Source: Streptomyces caatingaensis
GTDB lineage: Bacteria > Actinomycetota > Actinomycetes > Streptomycetales > Streptomycetaceae
NCBI RefSeq assembly: GCF_001187435.1
Contig: NZ_LFXA01000009.1
Coordinates: 62,001-126,000, forward strand
Length of the DNA stretch: 64,000 nt
Reading direction: 5' to 3'
Shown: piece after piece, positions 1 to 9,861 of the stretch
Layout of the letters: every line of letters starts with the position of its first letter
Position numbering within the stretch: position 1 is the stretch's first letter
Position numbers and translations under genes: made by a program
Notes under the pieces: generated by a model
What the model was told of the DNA's origin: nothing
The model's input: only the letters and a program-made list of their open reading frames with translations
Database searches by the model: none

Positions 1-420
1 CGGCACGAGATGACGGCCGCCCTCATGACCGAGGCCGCCGAGAACGCGACCACCATCGTGCTCGCCTCCCACGTCCTCGCCGAACTGGAGGGCGTCTGCG
101 ACTACCTGCTGCTGGTCGGCGACGGCCGGGTGCGGCTCGCGGGCGAGGTCGAGGACCTGCTCTCCGCGCACCGCGTGGTCGTCGGCCGGCACGAGGGCGG
201 CGCCCCGCCCCGCTCCTTCGCCGCGCACACGGTGATCTCCTCGCGGACCACCGGACGCCAGCTCACCGCCATGATCCGGCCCGAGGGCCCGATCGCCGGG
301 CAGTGGGAGACCGAGGAGCCCTCCCTGGAGGACCTGCTCCTGGCCCACCTGCGCAACCCCGGTGCCCCGTCCCTGCTCACCCCCAGCGCCGAACCGCGCT
401 CCCGGAAGGCGGCCGCATGA
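1..420 (+). CDS. ABC transporter ATP-binding protein, C-terminal part
   Basis: The gene is cut by the left window edge; only about 139 C-terminal codons are visible. The segment TTIVLASHVLAELEGVCDYL has the H-loop histidine (LASHVLAE) that follows the Walker B region in ABC ATPases, and the next stretch (LLLVGDGRVRLAGEVEDLL) is the usual 'drug/lipid exporter' tail. Walker A, Walker B and the signature motif lie outside the window. Its stop overlaps the start of the next gene in an ATGA quartet, so the two are translationally coupled and form an ATPase-permease pair. Probable role: energising export or membrane partitioning of an unknown substrate. Family call is secure; substrate is unknown. 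Confidence 0.88.
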   Translation, partial: RHEMTAALMTEAAENATTIVLASHVLAELEGVCDYLLLVGDGRVRLAGEVEDLLSAHRVVVGRHEGGAPPRSFAAHTVISSRTTGRQLTAMIRPEGPIAGQWETEEPSLEDLLLAHLRNPGAPSLLTPSAEPRSRKAAA

Positions 421-1361
421 GCTCCCTGACCCTCGCCCCCCGCGGGCTGACCTGGCTGGTGCTGCGCCAGCGCCGCGGAGCCGTGTGGACCGGCCTCGCG
501 GGGCTCTTCGTGGTCGTCGTACAGCTGGTGATCCTGCGGTTCGCGCTGCTGGACGCCGTCGAGCGGCACGACCTCACCGGCCCCGACCCGTCCGCCGGGG
601 CGCTGGCCGACTTCCGCGCCTCCTACGGCGACGTCCTGCACTACAACGGCCTGCTCGTGCAGTACCTGCCGCTGGTCGTCGCGATGATCGTGGCCGGGCC
701 GATGGTCGCCCGCGAGCTGGAGAGCGGGACGTACAAGCTCGCCTGGACCCAGTCCGTGACCCCGGCGCGCTGGCTGCTGGCCAAGCTCGCCGTGCCCGCC
801 GTCGCGGTGCTCGCCGGGGGCTCCCTGCTCTCCGCGGTCTACACCTGGACCTGGTCGGCGGTGCCCCACGAGCTGCTGCCCGGCCAGCTCTGGTACCACT
901 CGTTCGACATGCTCGGCCCCGCCCCCGTGGCGGGCGCCCTGGCGGGCATCGGGCTCGGCGCCGTCGCCGGCCTGCTCGTCCGGCGCACCACCGGCGCCAT
1001 GGCCGCCGTCCTCGTCGGCTACGGCCTCCTCGGCTTCGCCCTCGGACGGCTGCGGCCCCGCCTGATCCCGCCGTGGACGGAGACCACGCCCGAGATGCCG
1101 GGGCTCGCCGGGGACGACGCGTGGCGCTTCGAGCGCGGCATCATCACCCGGGCGGGGGAACGCCTGGCCGAGCCCGACTGCGGCATCGGCGTGGCGCCCG
1201 CCCGCTGCCTCGCCGAGCACGACGCGGACCGCTGGTACCTCGACTACCACCCCGCCTCCCACCTGTGGCCGCTGGAGTGGGCCGAGGCCGGGATCCTGCT
1301 CGCCGTCGCCGCCCTCGCGGGCGCGGCCGCCCTCCGGCTCGTGCGGCGCCCGCTGCCCTGA
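417..1361 (+). CDS. ABC transporter permease
   Basis: 314 residues, starting at the ATG of the ATGA overlap with the upstream ATPase gene. About six hydrophobic segments are visible, near residues 20-43, 80-100, 120-145, 165-185, 190-210 and 290-310. The ERESGTYKLAWTQ-type stretch (here ARELESGTYKLAWTQS) after the second segment is typical of ABC-2 exporters, where it marks the cytoplasmic loop touching the ATPase. A soluble, Cys-containing loop of about 75 residues precedes the last helix. It is the membrane partner of the preceding ATPase; no accessory gene follows, and a strong hairpin closes the operon. Substrate unknown. Confidence 0.85.
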   Translation: MSSLTLAPRGLTWLVLRQRRGAVWTGLAGLFVVVVQLVILRFALLDAVERHDLTGPDPSAGALADFRASYGDVLHYNGLLVQYLPLVVAMIVAGPMVARELESGTYKLAWTQSVTPARWLLAKLAVPAVAVLAGGSLLSAVYTWTWSAVPHELLPGQLWYHSFDMLGPAPVAGALAGIGLGAVAGLLVRRTTGAMAAVLVGYGLLGFALGRLRPRLIPPWTETTPEMPGLAGDDAWRFERGIITRAGERLAEPDCGIGVAPARCLAEHDADRWYLDYHPASHLWPLEWAEAGILLAVAALAGAAALRLVRRPLP

Positions 1362-1375
1362 CCGCCGCGCCGCCC

Positions 1376-1409
1376 GGCCTCCCCGTGCCTGTGTCGCCGC
1401 GGGGAGGCC
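1376..1409 (+). terminator. Stem-loop after the ABC permease gene
   Basis: GGCCTCCCCG (1376-1385) pairs perfectly with CGGGGAGGCC (1400-1409) around a 14-nt loop, starting 14 nt past the stop codon. It lacks a U-run, as is normal for Streptomyces terminators. Confidence 0.65.
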
Positions 1410-1436
1410 GCCGGGTTTCCCGTACGCCATGTGGGC

Positions 1437-1458
1437 GTTACCCGTGATTCAACCGCGG
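1437..1458 (+). promoter_or_regulatory. Possible PHO box upstream of ppk
   Basis: Two adjacent 11-nt units, GTTACCCGTGA and TTCAACCGCGG, resemble the G(T/G)TCACC-type direct repeats bound by PhoP, with one or two mismatches each. They lie 113-134 nt before the chosen ppk start. ppk is a PhoP target in S. lividans (from memory), which makes the placement sensible. The same stretch contains a 12-bp perfect palindrome, CAACCGCGGTTG (1450-1461). The match is modest and untested. Confidence 0.45.
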
Positions 1459-1570
1459 TTGCGAGCCTGGCGGAATGCAGCCCTTCGCCCCCCACGGACG
1501 ACAGCGCAGGCGCCGAGCCGCCCCCGTCTCCGTCGTGCCCGCCGCACGCGAGGAGCGGCACCATGAAGGT

Positions 1571-3994
1571 ATGGCAGACCCCTCGGCGTCCGAGCGTCCC
1601 GCAGAACCCGAGCGTCCCGCAGAACCCGAGCGTCCCGAGCACACCGAGCACCCCGGGAACCACGGGAGCCCCGGGCTTCCCGGCGCGGGGGAGCGGCCGC
1701 CCGGCGACGAGCACACCAGGCCCCGCCCCGCCGGCTTCCTCGCCGCCCGCCGGCCGGGCCCGGTCGTCTCCCCGCTCGTGCCCGAGCTGGAGCCCGACCT
1801 GGACGGCGAGCTGGACGCCTACGAGGCGTACGCCTCCGACGCCCGCCCGTACACGGACGCCGGCGGCATCGACTACGTGGACGGCTACGACGACCGCGCG
1901 GGCGAGGCCGCCCGCGACGCCGAGCCGCTGCCCGAGGGCCGCTTCCTGGACCGCGAGCGCAGCTGGCTCGCGTTCAACGAGAGGGTGCTGGAGCTGGCCG
2001 AGGACCCGGCCACGCCCCTGCTGGAACGCGCCAACTTCCTGGCCATCTTCGCCAGCAACCTCGACGAGTTCTTCATGGTCCGGGTGGCCGGGCTCAAGCG
2101 CCGCATCGCCACCGGCGTCGCCACCCGCTCCGCCTCGGGCCTCCAGCCCCGCGAGGTGCTGGAGCAGATCTGGACCCGTTCCCGCGAGCTCATGGCCCGG
2201 CACGCCGCCTGCTTCCAGCAGGACGTCGCCCCCGAGCTGGCCGACCAGGGCATCCACCTGATCCGCTGGCCCGAGCTGACGGAGAAGGAGCAGGCCCGCC
2301 TCTTCACCCTCTTCCGCCAGCAGATCTTCCCCGTCCTCACCCCCCTCGCCGTCGACCCGGCCCACCCCTTCCCGTACATCTCCGGGCTCTCGCTCAACCT
2401 CGCCGTGGTCGTCCGCAACCCCGTCAGCGGCCACGAGCACTTCGCCCGGGTGAAGGTCCCGCCGCTGCTGTCGCGGTTCCTGGAGGCGTCCCCGCAGCGG
2501 TACGTGCCGCTGGAGGACGTGATCGCGGCGCACCTGGAGGAGCTGTTCCCCGGCATGGAGGTGCTCGGGCACCACATGTTCCGGGTGACCCGCAACGAGG
2601 ACCTGGAGGTCGAGGAGGACGACGCGGAGAACCTGCTCCAGGCCCTGGAGAAGGAGCTCATGCGCCGCCGCTTCGGCCCCCCGGTGCGCCTGGAGGTCGA
2701 GGAGTCCATCGACCCGTACGTCCTGGACCTGCTCGTCCGCGAGCTGAAGATCGGCGACGCCGAGGTCTACCCGCTGCCCGGCCCGCTCGACCTCACCGGC
2801 CTCCTGGGCATCGCCGCCCTGGACCGGCCCGAGCTCAAGTACCCCAAGTACGTCGCCGGCACCCACCGCGACCTCGCCGAGGTCGAGTCCGCCACCGCCC
2901 CCGACGTCTTCGCCGCCCTGCGCGAGCGGGACGTGCTGCTGCACCACCCGTACGACTCCTTCTCCACCTCCGTCCAGTCCTTCCTCGAACAGGCCGCCGC
3001 CGACCCGGACGTCCTCGCCATCAAGCAGACGCTCTACCGGACGTCCGGCGACTCCCCGATCGTCGACGCCCTCATCGACGCCGCCGAGTCCGGCAAACAG
3101 GTCCTCGTCCTCGTCGAGATCAAGGCCCGCTTCGACGAGCAGGCCAACATCAAGTGGGCGCGCAAGCTGGAGGAGGCCGGCTGCCACGTCGTCTACGGAC
3201 TGGTCGGGCTCAAGACCCACTGCAAGCTGTCGCTCGTCGTCCGGCAGGAGGGCGACATCCTGCGCCGGTACTCCCACGTGGGAACGGGCAACTACCACCC
3301 CAAGACCGCCCGGCTCTACGAGGACCTCGGCCTGCTCACCGCCGACCCGCAGGTGGGCGCCGACCTCTCCGACCTCTTCAACCGGCTCTCCGGCTACTCC
3401 CGCCGCGAGACCTACCGCCGGCTGCTCGTCGCCCCCCGGTCGCTGCGCGACGGCCTCGTCACCCGGATCTCCAAGGAGATCGCCCACCACCGCGACGGCC
3501 GGCCCGCCGCCATCCGCGTCAAGGTCAACGCGATGGTCGACGAGGCCGTCATCGACGCCCTCTACCGCGCCTCGCGGGCCGGCGTCCCGGTGGACGTGTG
3601 GGTGCGCGGCATCTGCGCCCTGCGCCCCGGCGTCGTGGGACTGTCCGAGAACATCCGCGTGCGCAGCGTCCTCGGCCGCTTCCTGGAGCACTCCCGGGTC
3701 TTCGCCTTCGCCAACGGCGGCGAGCCCGAAGTGTGGCTCGGCAGCGCGGACATGATGCACCGCAACCTCGACCGGCGCATCGAGACGCTCGTCCGCGTCA
3801 CCGACCCCGCCCACCGGGCCTCGCTCACCCGGCTCCTGGAGCTCGGCATGTCCGACCGCACGGCCTCCTGGCACCTGGGGCCGGACGGCGAGTGGACCCG
3901 GCACGCGACCGACGCGGACGGACAACCGCTGCGCAACGTACAGGAGATGCTCATAGACGCCCGGAGGCGCCGGCGTGGCCCAGCAACACCGTGA
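1571..3994 (+). CDS. ppk: Polyphosphate kinase 1
   Basis: Reversible transfer of ATP gamma-phosphate to growing polyphosphate. With the start at 1571 the protein has 807 residues. An in-frame ATG at 1475 would add 32 basic residues, but lies so close to the PHO-like repeats that it would probably precede the transcript start. Residues 1-120 are Pro/Glu/Asp-rich and carry an 18-nt repeat encoding ERPAEP twice; this region is not part of the enzyme fold. The N domain begins at [13 protein letters not shown] (about 127), followed by [15 protein letters not shown]. The phosphohistidine motif is [13 protein letters not shown] (His near 569) and a second conserved His is in FLEHSR (near 707). The 3' end overlaps the CHAD gene by 20 nt, indicating coupled translation. 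Confidence 0.95.
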   Translation: MADPSASERPAEPERPAEPERPEHTEHPGNHGSPGLPGAGERPPGDEHTRPRPAGFLAARRPGPVVSPLVPELEPDLDGELDAYEAYASDARPYTDAGGIDYVDGYDDRAGEAARDAEPLPEGRFLDRERSWLAFNERVLELAEDPATPLLERANFLAIFASNLDEFFMVRVAGLKRRIATGVATRSASGLQPREVLEQIWTRSRELMARHAACFQQDVAPELADQGIHLIRWPELTEKEQARLFTLFRQQIFPVLTPLAVDPAHPFPYISGLSLNLAVVVRNPVSGHEHFARVKVPPLLSRFLEASPQRYVPLEDVIAAHLEELFPGMEVLGHHMFRVTRNEDLEVEEDDAENLLQALEKELMRRRFGPPVRLEVEESIDPYVLDLLVRELKIGDAEVYPLPGPLDLTGLLGIAALDRPELKYPKYVAGTHRDLAEVESATAPDVFAALRERDVLLHHPYDSFSTSVQSFLEQAAADPDVLAIKQTLYRTSGDSPIVDALIDAAESGKQVLVLVEIKARFDEQANIKWARKLEEAGCHVVYGLVGLKTHCKLSLVVRQEGDILRRYSHVGTGNYHPKTARLYEDLGLLTADPQVGADLSDLFNRLSGYSRRETYRRLLVAPRSLRDGLVTRISKEIAHHRDGRPAAIRVKVNAMVDEAVIDALYRASRAGVPVDVWVRGICALRPGVVGLSENIRVRSVLGRFLEHSRVFAFANGGEPEVWLGSADMMHRNLDRRIETLVRVTDPAHRASLTRLLELGMSDRTASWHLGPDGEWTRHATDADGQPLRNVQEMLIDARRRRRGPATP

Positions 3995-4946
3995 ACCGCT
4001 GCTCACCGTGGCGGACGCGTCCGCCGGTGAGGCCCTCGCCCGCTATCTGCACCAGCAGGCGACCGAGTTCCTGCGCGGCCTGCGGCTGCACGCCGACGGC
4101 GGCGAGGCCGCCGGGGCCGCCGGACTGCTGCGCTCCGCCGCCCGGCGGATCGCCGGCGCCCTGGAGGTCTACCGGCCGCTCACCGACACCGGCTGGGCCG
4201 ACGCCCTCCGCGACGAACTCGCCTGGGCCGCCGAGGCGTTGGGCCGCGAATACGTCTGCGAGGCGCGGCTCGCCCGGCTGCGCGGCGCCCTGCACCGGCT
4301 CTTCGGCGCCCCGGCGGCGGGGGTGCCGGGGACGCCGGGCGTGGGCGCGGCCCGCGCCGGGGCGCTGCTGGAACGGCAGTTGACGCTCGCCCGGAACCGC
4401 GCGCACTCCACCGCCCTCCAGGCGCTCGGCTCCGCGCGCTTCCACGCGCTGGCCGACGCGGTCGCGTTACTCTCCGCCGACCCGCCGCTGGCCCCTTCCA
4501 CGCGCCCGGACGACCTGACCGCGCTCGCCGCCCGCACCCACCGGCTGCTGCTCGACGCGGTCGGCGCCCTGCCGCTGTCGGTGGCCGGACTGCCCTACAA
4601 CGCGGAGGCGCTGGCGCACGGCCCGGACGCGGACGGCCGGCAGGACGTGCCCTGGCACCGGGTGCGCTCGCTGCTGCGGCTGCGCCGGTACGCGCAGGAG
4701 GTGCTCGACGAGCAGCACCGCGCGGAGGTCGAACCCGCCCTCTCCGTCCGCCTGCTGACGGCCGGTCAGGCGCTCGACCGGCACCGCGACGCGGCCGGCG
4801 CGGCCGCCGCCGCGGCCGCGGCGGCCCGCACACCGCGCATCGCGCCCGCGACGGCGTACGCGCTCGGCGTCCTCCACGCGGACCAGCGCCACGAGGTGGA
4901 GGCGGCGCGGTTCGCCTTCGGGCGGATCTGGCAGCGGGCGTCATGA
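3975..4946 (+). CDS. CHAD domain protein (polyphosphate-associated)
   Basis: 323 residues, predicted all-helical, with scattered conserved His/Arg residues ([16 protein letters not shown] near the N-terminus, [18 protein letters not shown]) in the style of CHAD domains, which bind polyphosphate. It overlaps ppk and is followed by a Nudix gene with an ATGA-type overlap, so the three form one operon. A Leu codon at 4467-4469 (residue 165) is TTA, the rare codon read by the bldA tRNA, so translation is probably tied to development. An Ala-run (about 274-288) sits near the end. Family call is good; precise role (polyP anchoring or sensing) is inferred. Confidence 0.85.
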   Translation: MAQQHREPLLTVADASAGEALARYLHQQATEFLRGLRLHADGGEAAGAAGLLRSAARRIAGALEVYRPLTDTGWADALRDELAWAAEALGREYVCEARLARLRGALHRLFGAPAAGVPGTPGVGAARAGALLERQLTLARNRAHSTALQALGSARFHALADAVALLSADPPLAPSTRPDDLTALAARTHRLLLDAVGALPLSVAGLPYNAEALAHGPDADGRQDVPWHRVRSLLRLRRYAQEVLDEQHRAEVEPALSVRLLTAGQALDRHRDAAGAAAAAAAAARTPRIAPATAYALGVLHADQRHEVEAARFAFGRIWQRAS

Positions 4947-5359
4947 CGGCCGTCCTGGCGGCGGGGTGCGTCCTGTGGCGCCGCTGCCCGGGCCCGGGCG
5001 AGGCCGCGGTCGAGGTCGCGGTCGTCCACCGCCCGAAGTACGACGACTGGTCCCTCCCGAAGGGCAAGCTCAAGCGGGGGGAGCCGGCGGAGGCGGGGGC
5101 GGTGCGGGAGGTCCTGGAGGAGACGGGCATGACCTGCCGTCTCGGCCCCTTCCTGGCGACGGTCCGCTACGTCCTCGCCGACGGGCGCACCAAGGAGGTC
5201 CGCTACTGGGCCGCCGAGGCGACGGGCGGGACCTTCGTCCCGAACCGCGAGGTCGACGCGGTCCGCTGGCTGCCCCCGCGGGCGGCGCGCGGCCTGCTGA
5301 CGCAGGAGCGGGACGTGCAGCTGGTGGCGGCGCTGGTGGGGGTGCTGGGGGAGGGGTAG
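4943..5359 (+). CDS. Nudix hydrolase
   Basis: 138 residues with a complete Nudix box: G-K-L-K-R-G-E then REVLEETGM (about residues 33-55), the Mg2+-binding loop-helix-loop that hydrolyses nucleoside diphosphates linked to another moiety. It begins within the last four bases of the CHAD gene, so it is the third member of the ppk operon. The absence of any histidine-phosphatase domain marks it as the short form, not the actinobacterial Nudix-RHG fusion. Likely substrates are (d)NTPs, Ap4A-type dinucleotides or diphosphoinositols; the polyP context cannot decide between them. Confidence 0.88.
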   Translation: MTAVLAAGCVLWRRCPGPGEAAVEVAVVHRPKYDDWSLPKGKLKRGEPAEAGAVREVLEETGMTCRLGPFLATVRYVLADGRTKEVRYWAAEATGGTFVPNREVDAVRWLPPRAARGLLTQERDVQLVAALVGVLGEG

Positions 5360-5411
5360 AGGCTCCCGCGGGGCCGAAGCCAGTCCGTGGGGGCGGACCC
5401 GCCCGGCGGAC

Positions 5412-6248
5412 TCACCACCCCCGGGGCGCCACCGCCTCCCACCGCACCGTGACCTCCCCCTGCCGCCACCTCCGCGGCCCGTCCACCACCGGCCAGTCCG
5501 CCGCCAGAGCGGACACGGCCGAAATCCACCGCTGCCGCACCCCGTACGCCGCGTACGGCGCCGCCCCCGCCCACGCCCGCCCGAAGTCCCGCAGGAACAG
5601 GTGCACCGCCTCCCCCGGCACGTTCCGGTGTATGAGTGCCTTCGGCAGCCGCTCCGCCAGATCCGACGGCATCCCCAGCGACCCCAGCCGCGCCGCGAAG
5701 GTGACCGTCCGCGGCCCTTCCGGGCCGAGGGCCACCCACACGTGGCGCCGCCCTATCTCGTCGCAGGTGCCCTCGACCAGGAGCCCGTCCGGCGCGAGGC
5801 GCGCGCGGAGCCGCTCCCAGACGGCGGCGACGCCGTCCTCGTCGTACTGGCGCAGCACGTTCGCGGCGCGTATCAGCACCGGCCGCCGCCCGGCGGTGCC
5901 CAGCGGCACCTCGAAGCCGCCGTGGGCGAACGTCAGCCCCTCCCGGGCGTAGGGCGCTGCGGCCGCGACCCGCCCGGGGTCTATCTCGACGCCGACGACG
6001 GCCGCGTCGGCGCGCACGCGGCGCAGCCGCGCCAGCAGTTCGACGGCCGTCCAGGGCGAGGCGCCGTAGCCGAGGTCGACGGCGACGGGGTCGGCGGACC
6101 GCCGCAGCGCGGCGCCGTGCGCGTCGGCGATCCAGCGGTCCATGCGGCGCAGCCGGTTGGGATGGGTGGTGCCGCGGGTCGCCGACCCGACGGGGCGCCG
6201 CGCGGAGGACGCGCGGGGCGCGGGGACGGGGGACAGGACGGCGGCCAT
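5412..6248 (-). CDS. Class I SAM-dependent methyltransferase
   Basis: 278 residues starting at MAAVLSPVP. A Rossmann-type motif I variant, VDLGYGASPWTAVELL, is followed by the acidic strand-2 end GVEIDPGRV and a central INxLRQY-like strand (RAANVLRQYDEDG), all expected of a class I methyltransferase; the substrate is not evident. Start choice is supported by TACGCT at 6260-6255 (reverse strand), which ends 6 nt before the ATG with no ribosome-binding site between, suggesting a leaderless mRNA. The gene is divergent from mshA, sharing a 172-bp promoter region. Confidence 0.8.
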   Translation of the reverse strand: MAAVLSPVPAPRASSARRPVGSATRGTTHPNRLRRMDRWIADAHGAALRRSADPVAVDLGYGASPWTAVELLARLRRVRADAAVVGVEIDPGRVAAAAPYAREGLTFAHGGFEVPLGTAGRRPVLIRAANVLRQYDEDGVAAVWERLRARLAPDGLLVEGTCDEIGRRHVWVALGPEGPRTVTFAARLGSLGMPSDLAERLPKALIHRNVPGEAVHLFLRDFGRAWAGAAPYAAYGVRQRWISAVSALAADWPVVDGPRRWRQGEVTVRWEAVAPRGW

Positions 6249-6420
6249 GTACCGAGCGTAAGCGCTCCCGCCCCGGCCCCCTTCCGTGAGGGTTTCATCA
6301 CTCTTTGGTAAAGAGGGAAATGGGACCCGCTCCCTTCGTGTTCCAGGGTTGACCCCGCACCATCCCGAACATGTGAACGCACGCCCACGCCCCCCACAGG
6401 GCGGACGGAGGACCCGAACG

Positions 6421-7749
6421 GTGAGCCAGTACGCAGCCAGGCTCCGCCCCCGTACGAACGGCCCCTTCGCCAGGCGGCGCCGGCCGCGCCGCGTCGCGAT
6501 GCTGAGCGTCCACACCTCGCCGCTGCACCAGCCCGGCACGGGCGACGCCGGCGGCATGAACGTCTACATCGTCGAGCTGGCCCAGCGGCTCGCCGCCCTC
6601 GGCATCGAGGTGGAGGTCTTCACCCGGGCCACCACCGGCCATCTGCCGCCCTCGGTCGAGCTGTCCCCGGGCGTGCTCGTGCGGCACGTGGACGCGGGCC
6701 CGTACGAGGGCCTGGCGAAGGAGGAGCTCCCGGCCCAGCTCTGCGCCTTCACGCACGGCGTGATGCAGGCGTGGGCCAACCACCGGCCCGGCCACTACGA
6801 CCTCGTCCACTCCCACTACTGGCTGTCCGGCCACGTCGGCTGGCTGGCCGCGGACCGCTGGGGCGTGCCCCTGGTGCACGCGATGCACACGATGGCGAAG
6901 GTGAAGAACGCGGCGCTGGCGGAGGGCGACACCCCCGAGCCGTCGGCCCGGGTGATCGGCGAGACCCAGATCGTCCGCGCCGCGGACCGGCTGATCGCCA
7001 ACACCGAGGGCGAGGCCGGCGAGCTGATCCACCACTACGACGCGGCGCCGGGGAAGGTCGCGGTCGTCCACCCGGGCGTCAACCTGGAGCGCTTCAGACC
7101 CGCCGACGGCCGGGCGGCCGCCCGGGCCCGGCTGGACCTCCCGGCCGACGCGCTGATCCCGCTGTTCGCCGGCCGGATCCAGCCGCTGAAGGCGCCGGAC
7201 GTGCTGCTGCGCGCGGTGGCCGTGCTGCTGGAGCGCCGGCCGGAGCTGCGCCGGCGGCTCGTCGTCCCGGTGGTCGGCGGGCCCAGCGGCAGCGGCCTGG
7301 CCCGGCCGGAGGGGCTGCACAAGCTCGCCGCCCGGCTGGGCATCACGGACGTCGTCCGGTTCCGCCCGCCGGTCGACCAGGCCCGCCTCGCGGACTGGTA
7401 CCGGGCCGCGTCCGTCCTCGTCATGCCCTCGCACAGCGAGTCGTTCGGCCTGGTCGCGGTGGAGGCGCAGGCGTGCGGGACGCCGGTGCTCGCGGCGGCC
7501 GTGGGCGGCCTGCCGGTGGCCGTCCGCGACGGCGTGAGCGGCTTCCTCGTCGACGGGCACGACCCGGCGGACTACGCGCGCGTGCTGGAACGCTTCGCCG
7601 ACGCGCCCGGGCTGGCCGGGACGATGGGCGCGGCGGCCTCCGCCCACGCCCGCTCCTTCGGCTGGGACGCGGCGGCCCGCGCCACGGCCGAGGTGTACAC
7701 CGAGGCGATCGGCGAACGGCGGCGTCGCCTACGCTCGGCCCATGTCTGA
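6421..7749 (+). CDS. mshA: D-inositol-3-phosphate glycosyltransferase
   Basis: First step of mycothiol synthesis: moves GlcNAc from UDP-GlcNAc to 1L-inositol-1-phosphate. 442 residues from a GTG at 6421, preceded by GGACGGAGGA at a good distance. The GT-B N-terminal domain opens with [20 protein letters not shown] and [15 protein letters not shown]; the C-terminal nucleotide-sugar site shows [21 protein letters not shown] and the catalytic [18 protein letters not shown] with E-x7-E glutamates. It agrees very closely with the S. coelicolor enzyme as remembered. The last 8 bases overlap the next gene. Confidence 0.96.
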   Translation: MSQYAARLRPRTNGPFARRRRPRRVAMLSVHTSPLHQPGTGDAGGMNVYIVELAQRLAALGIEVEVFTRATTGHLPPSVELSPGVLVRHVDAGPYEGLAKEELPAQLCAFTHGVMQAWANHRPGHYDLVHSHYWLSGHVGWLAADRWGVPLVHAMHTMAKVKNAALAEGDTPEPSARVIGETQIVRAADRLIANTEGEAGELIHHYDAAPGKVAVVHPGVNLERFRPADGRAAARARLDLPADALIPLFAGRIQPLKAPDVLLRAVAVLLERRPELRRRLVVPVVGGPSGSGLARPEGLHKLAARLGITDVVRFRPPVDQARLADWYRAASVLVMPSHSESFGLVAVEAQACGTPVLAAAVGGLPVAVRDGVSGFLVDGHDPADYARVLERFADAPGLAGTMGAAASAHARSFGWDAAARATAEVYTEAIGERRRRLRSAHV

Positions 7750-8245
7750 CGCCAAGACCATCATCGAACGGACGCTCGGCGAGGCCGCCCTGGAGTGGGA
7801 GAGCCCGGCCGACGGTTCGTACGTCGTCAAGCTCCCCGGCACCCGCAAGCTGTCGACGACGGTGTCGCTCGTCGTCGGCAAGCACTCCCTGTCGGTCAAC
7901 GCCTTCGTCGTCCGCCGCCCCGACGAGAACCACGAGGCGGTCCACCGCTGGCTGCTGGAGCGCAACACCCGCCTGTACGGCGTGGCGTACGCGGTCGACC
8001 GCCTCGGCGACATCTACCTCGTGGGCCGCCTGCCCCTGTCCGCCGTCACCCCCGACGAGATCGACCGCATCCTCGGCACCGTCCTGGAGAACGCCGACGG
8101 CAGCTTCAACACCCTGCTGGAAATGGGCTTCGCCACCGCGATCCGCAAGGAGTACGCCTGGCGCACCTCCCGCGGCGAATCCACCCGCAACCTCGACGCG
8201 TTCACGAAGCTGACGGGCGCCGCCGAGCAGCCGTCGGACGGCTGA
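7742..8245 (+). CDS. YbjN domain protein
   Basis: 167 residues, matching the actinobacterial YbjN-like family that commonly follows mshA. Visible features: [20 protein letters not shown], then a sheet-rich central part, and the helix segment [19 protein letters not shown]. The fold resembles type III secretion chaperones, and members are thought to act as small regulators or adaptors; no catalytic motif is present. The ATG overlaps the mshA 3' end by 8 nt, yet TACGCT (7730-7735) ends 6 nt before it, so a separate leaderless transcript is also possible in addition to read-through. Confidence 0.85.
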   Translation: MSDAKTIIERTLGEAALEWESPADGSYVVKLPGTRKLSTTVSLVVGKHSLSVNAFVVRRPDENHEAVHRWLLERNTRLYGVAYAVDRLGDIYLVGRLPLSAVTPDEIDRILGTVLENADGSFNTLLEMGFATAIRKEYAWRTSRGESTRNLDAFTKLTGAAEQPSDG

Positions 8246-8259
8246 CCCCCGCCCCCCCC

Positions 8260-8398
8260 CGCGCGGAGCCCCGGTGGGGCGCAGGGGCGGAGCCCCGCCA
8301 CCCCACCCCAGCTCCCGCCGCCCCTCCACCCGCCCGCGGAGCGCGGTCCCGGGGCGAGGGGCGGAGCCCCGGAAGAAACGGTGAAACGGGGGTGCCCC
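8260..8398. repeat. Short GC-rich hairpin array, partial copy of a repeat family
   Basis: Between the convergent stops of the YbjN and MFS genes lie several hairpin units of the type GGGGCGGAGCCCC, and then AGAAACGGTGAAA at 8374-8386. The latter is the same end motif that closes the two large arrays near 32.3 kb and 62.0 kb. No opposite (left) end is recognisable here, so this looks like a truncated or young copy. No coding potential. Confidence 0.6.
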
Positions 8399-8439
8399 CT
8401 CTGGGGGAGGGTCCGGGGCGAAGAACCGCACCGGTACCA

Positions 8440-9708
8440 CTACGCCACCGACGCCGTCCCCTCCACCGAGCCCCCCTTCGCCGGGGCACCCTCCACGGGC
8501 GCACTCTCCCCCGGAAGCCGCCGCATCAGCACCCAGTACCCCACAGCCGCAACCGCGCCCACCACCCCGCACGCCACCCACAACACCCCTTCCCCGAAGC
8601 GGTCGATGACCGTGCCCCCGGAGAGCGGGGCGACAAGAGCCCCCATGCTCCACGCCATGGCGAAGACCCCCTGGTAGCGGCCACGCGCACGGAGCGGCGC
8701 GAGACGGGCCACGAGCCCGGTCTGAATAGGGGTGTTGATGATTTCCGCGACGGTCCACACCGCGATCGTCAGCATGTAGGCGGACATCGACCCGGCCACC
8801 CCCGTGAGCCCGATGCCCGCCCCGGCGAGCACCGCGGAGAGGGTCAACAGTCCCCGCGGGTCGCGGTGTTCGACGGCCCGGGTGACGGGGATCTGGAGGG
8901 CCACGATGAGGAGGCCGTTGACGGCCATCGCCATGCCGTAGTCACCGCTGGAGAGCCCGCTGCGCCCCATCGCCACCGGCAGGGCCACCGAGGACTGCTG
9001 GAAGAGCAGTGCGAGCAGGAAGGACAGGGCCGTCAGACCCATGAAACGCCCGTCGCGCAGCACCGCACCGAGCCCCACGGCGGGCCCCTCGTCCCCGCCC
9101 GTCCCGGCCGCCGGCCCCGGCCGCGACTCGGGGATCCTGAAGAAGCACAGCAGCGCGCAGGCCAGCGCCATGACGGCCTCGCCGAGGAACCCGGCCAGGT
9201 AGCTGTACTGCGCGACGAACCCGGCCACCACCGCCGAGAGCGCGTAACCCAGGTTGATCGCCCAGTAGTTGATGGCGAAGGCCCGCAGTCGGTCCTCGGG
9301 CCGGACGATGTCGGCGAGCATCGCCGTCACGGCCGGCCGCGGCGCGTTGCTCGCGACGCCGACGAGGAAGGCCACGCCCGCGATGGACAGCGGGTCGTGG
9401 ACGAAGCCGAGCAGCGCGACCGACGCCGAGGTCGACAGCTGGGCGATCAGCAGCGTCGGCCGCCGGCCGAGCCGGTCGGCCAGCACCCCGGAGCCGAGCG
9501 AGCCGGCCACCCCGCCGAGCCCGTGCAGCGCGGCGACCAGCCCGGCGTACGAGGGGGAGTGGCCCTGCTCGACGGTCAGGTAGAGCGCCAGGAACGTCGC
9601 GACGAACGACCCCAGCCGGTTGACCAGCGTGGACGCCCACAGCCACCAGAACTCCCGCGGCAGCCCCGCCACGCTCTCCCTCGCCGCCCTGCCCGCCCGC
9701 ACCAGCAC
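8440..9708 (-). CDS. MFS transporter
   Basis: 422 residues with about 12 hydrophobic segments. Motif A of the superfamily is present after the second helix as GVLADRLGRRPTLL. The sequence resembles the 12-helix drug-efflux/DHA1 group (EFWWLWASTLVNRLGSF start, NYWAINLGYALSAVVAG). The start is a GTG at 9708 with a G-run 8-13 nt upstream on the coding strand; no in-frame ATG lies nearby. It is convergent with YbjN and ends beside the small hairpin array. Substrate unknown; it sits between mshA and gpmA, as in other Streptomyces. Confidence 0.85.
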   Translation of the reverse strand: MLVRAGRAARESVAGLPREFWWLWASTLVNRLGSFVATFLALYLTVEQGHSPSYAGLVAALHGLGGVAGSLGSGVLADRLGRRPTLLIAQLSTSASVALLGFVHDPLSIAGVAFLVGVASNAPRPAVTAMLADIVRPEDRLRAFAINYWAINLGYALSAVVAGFVAQYSYLAGFLGEAVMALACALLCFFRIPESRPGPAAGTGGDEGPAVGLGAVLRDGRFMGLTALSFLLALLFQQSSVALPVAMGRSGLSSGDYGMAMAVNGLLIVALQIPVTRAVEHRDPRGLLTLSAVLAGAGIGLTGVAGSMSAYMLTIAVWTVAEIINTPIQTGLVARLAPLRARGRYQGVFAMAWSMGALVAPLSGGTVIDRFGEGVLWVACGVVGAVAAVGYWVLMRRLPGESAPVEGAPAKGGSVEGTASVA

Positions 9709-9861
9709 CGCGTACGCCCCCCGAGATGTAAGTGGTCCTTCCGATCCGGGTACCTTACGGCGCCGGGCATGAGCACGCCATTGGATTGACGATCGGCGTC
9801 AACCGACGGGCGCCGGGCCGGGGCGCGCGGGCCGCCCGCGCGGTCGATTACGCTCAAGGGC

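Noticed and set aside
1244..4006. A 920-codon open frame on the reverse strand opposite ppk
   Set aside because: It mirrors ppk codon structure; its translation is Gly/Val/Asp-rich with no domain. High-GC genomes give such shadow frames because stop codons are rare in some phases.
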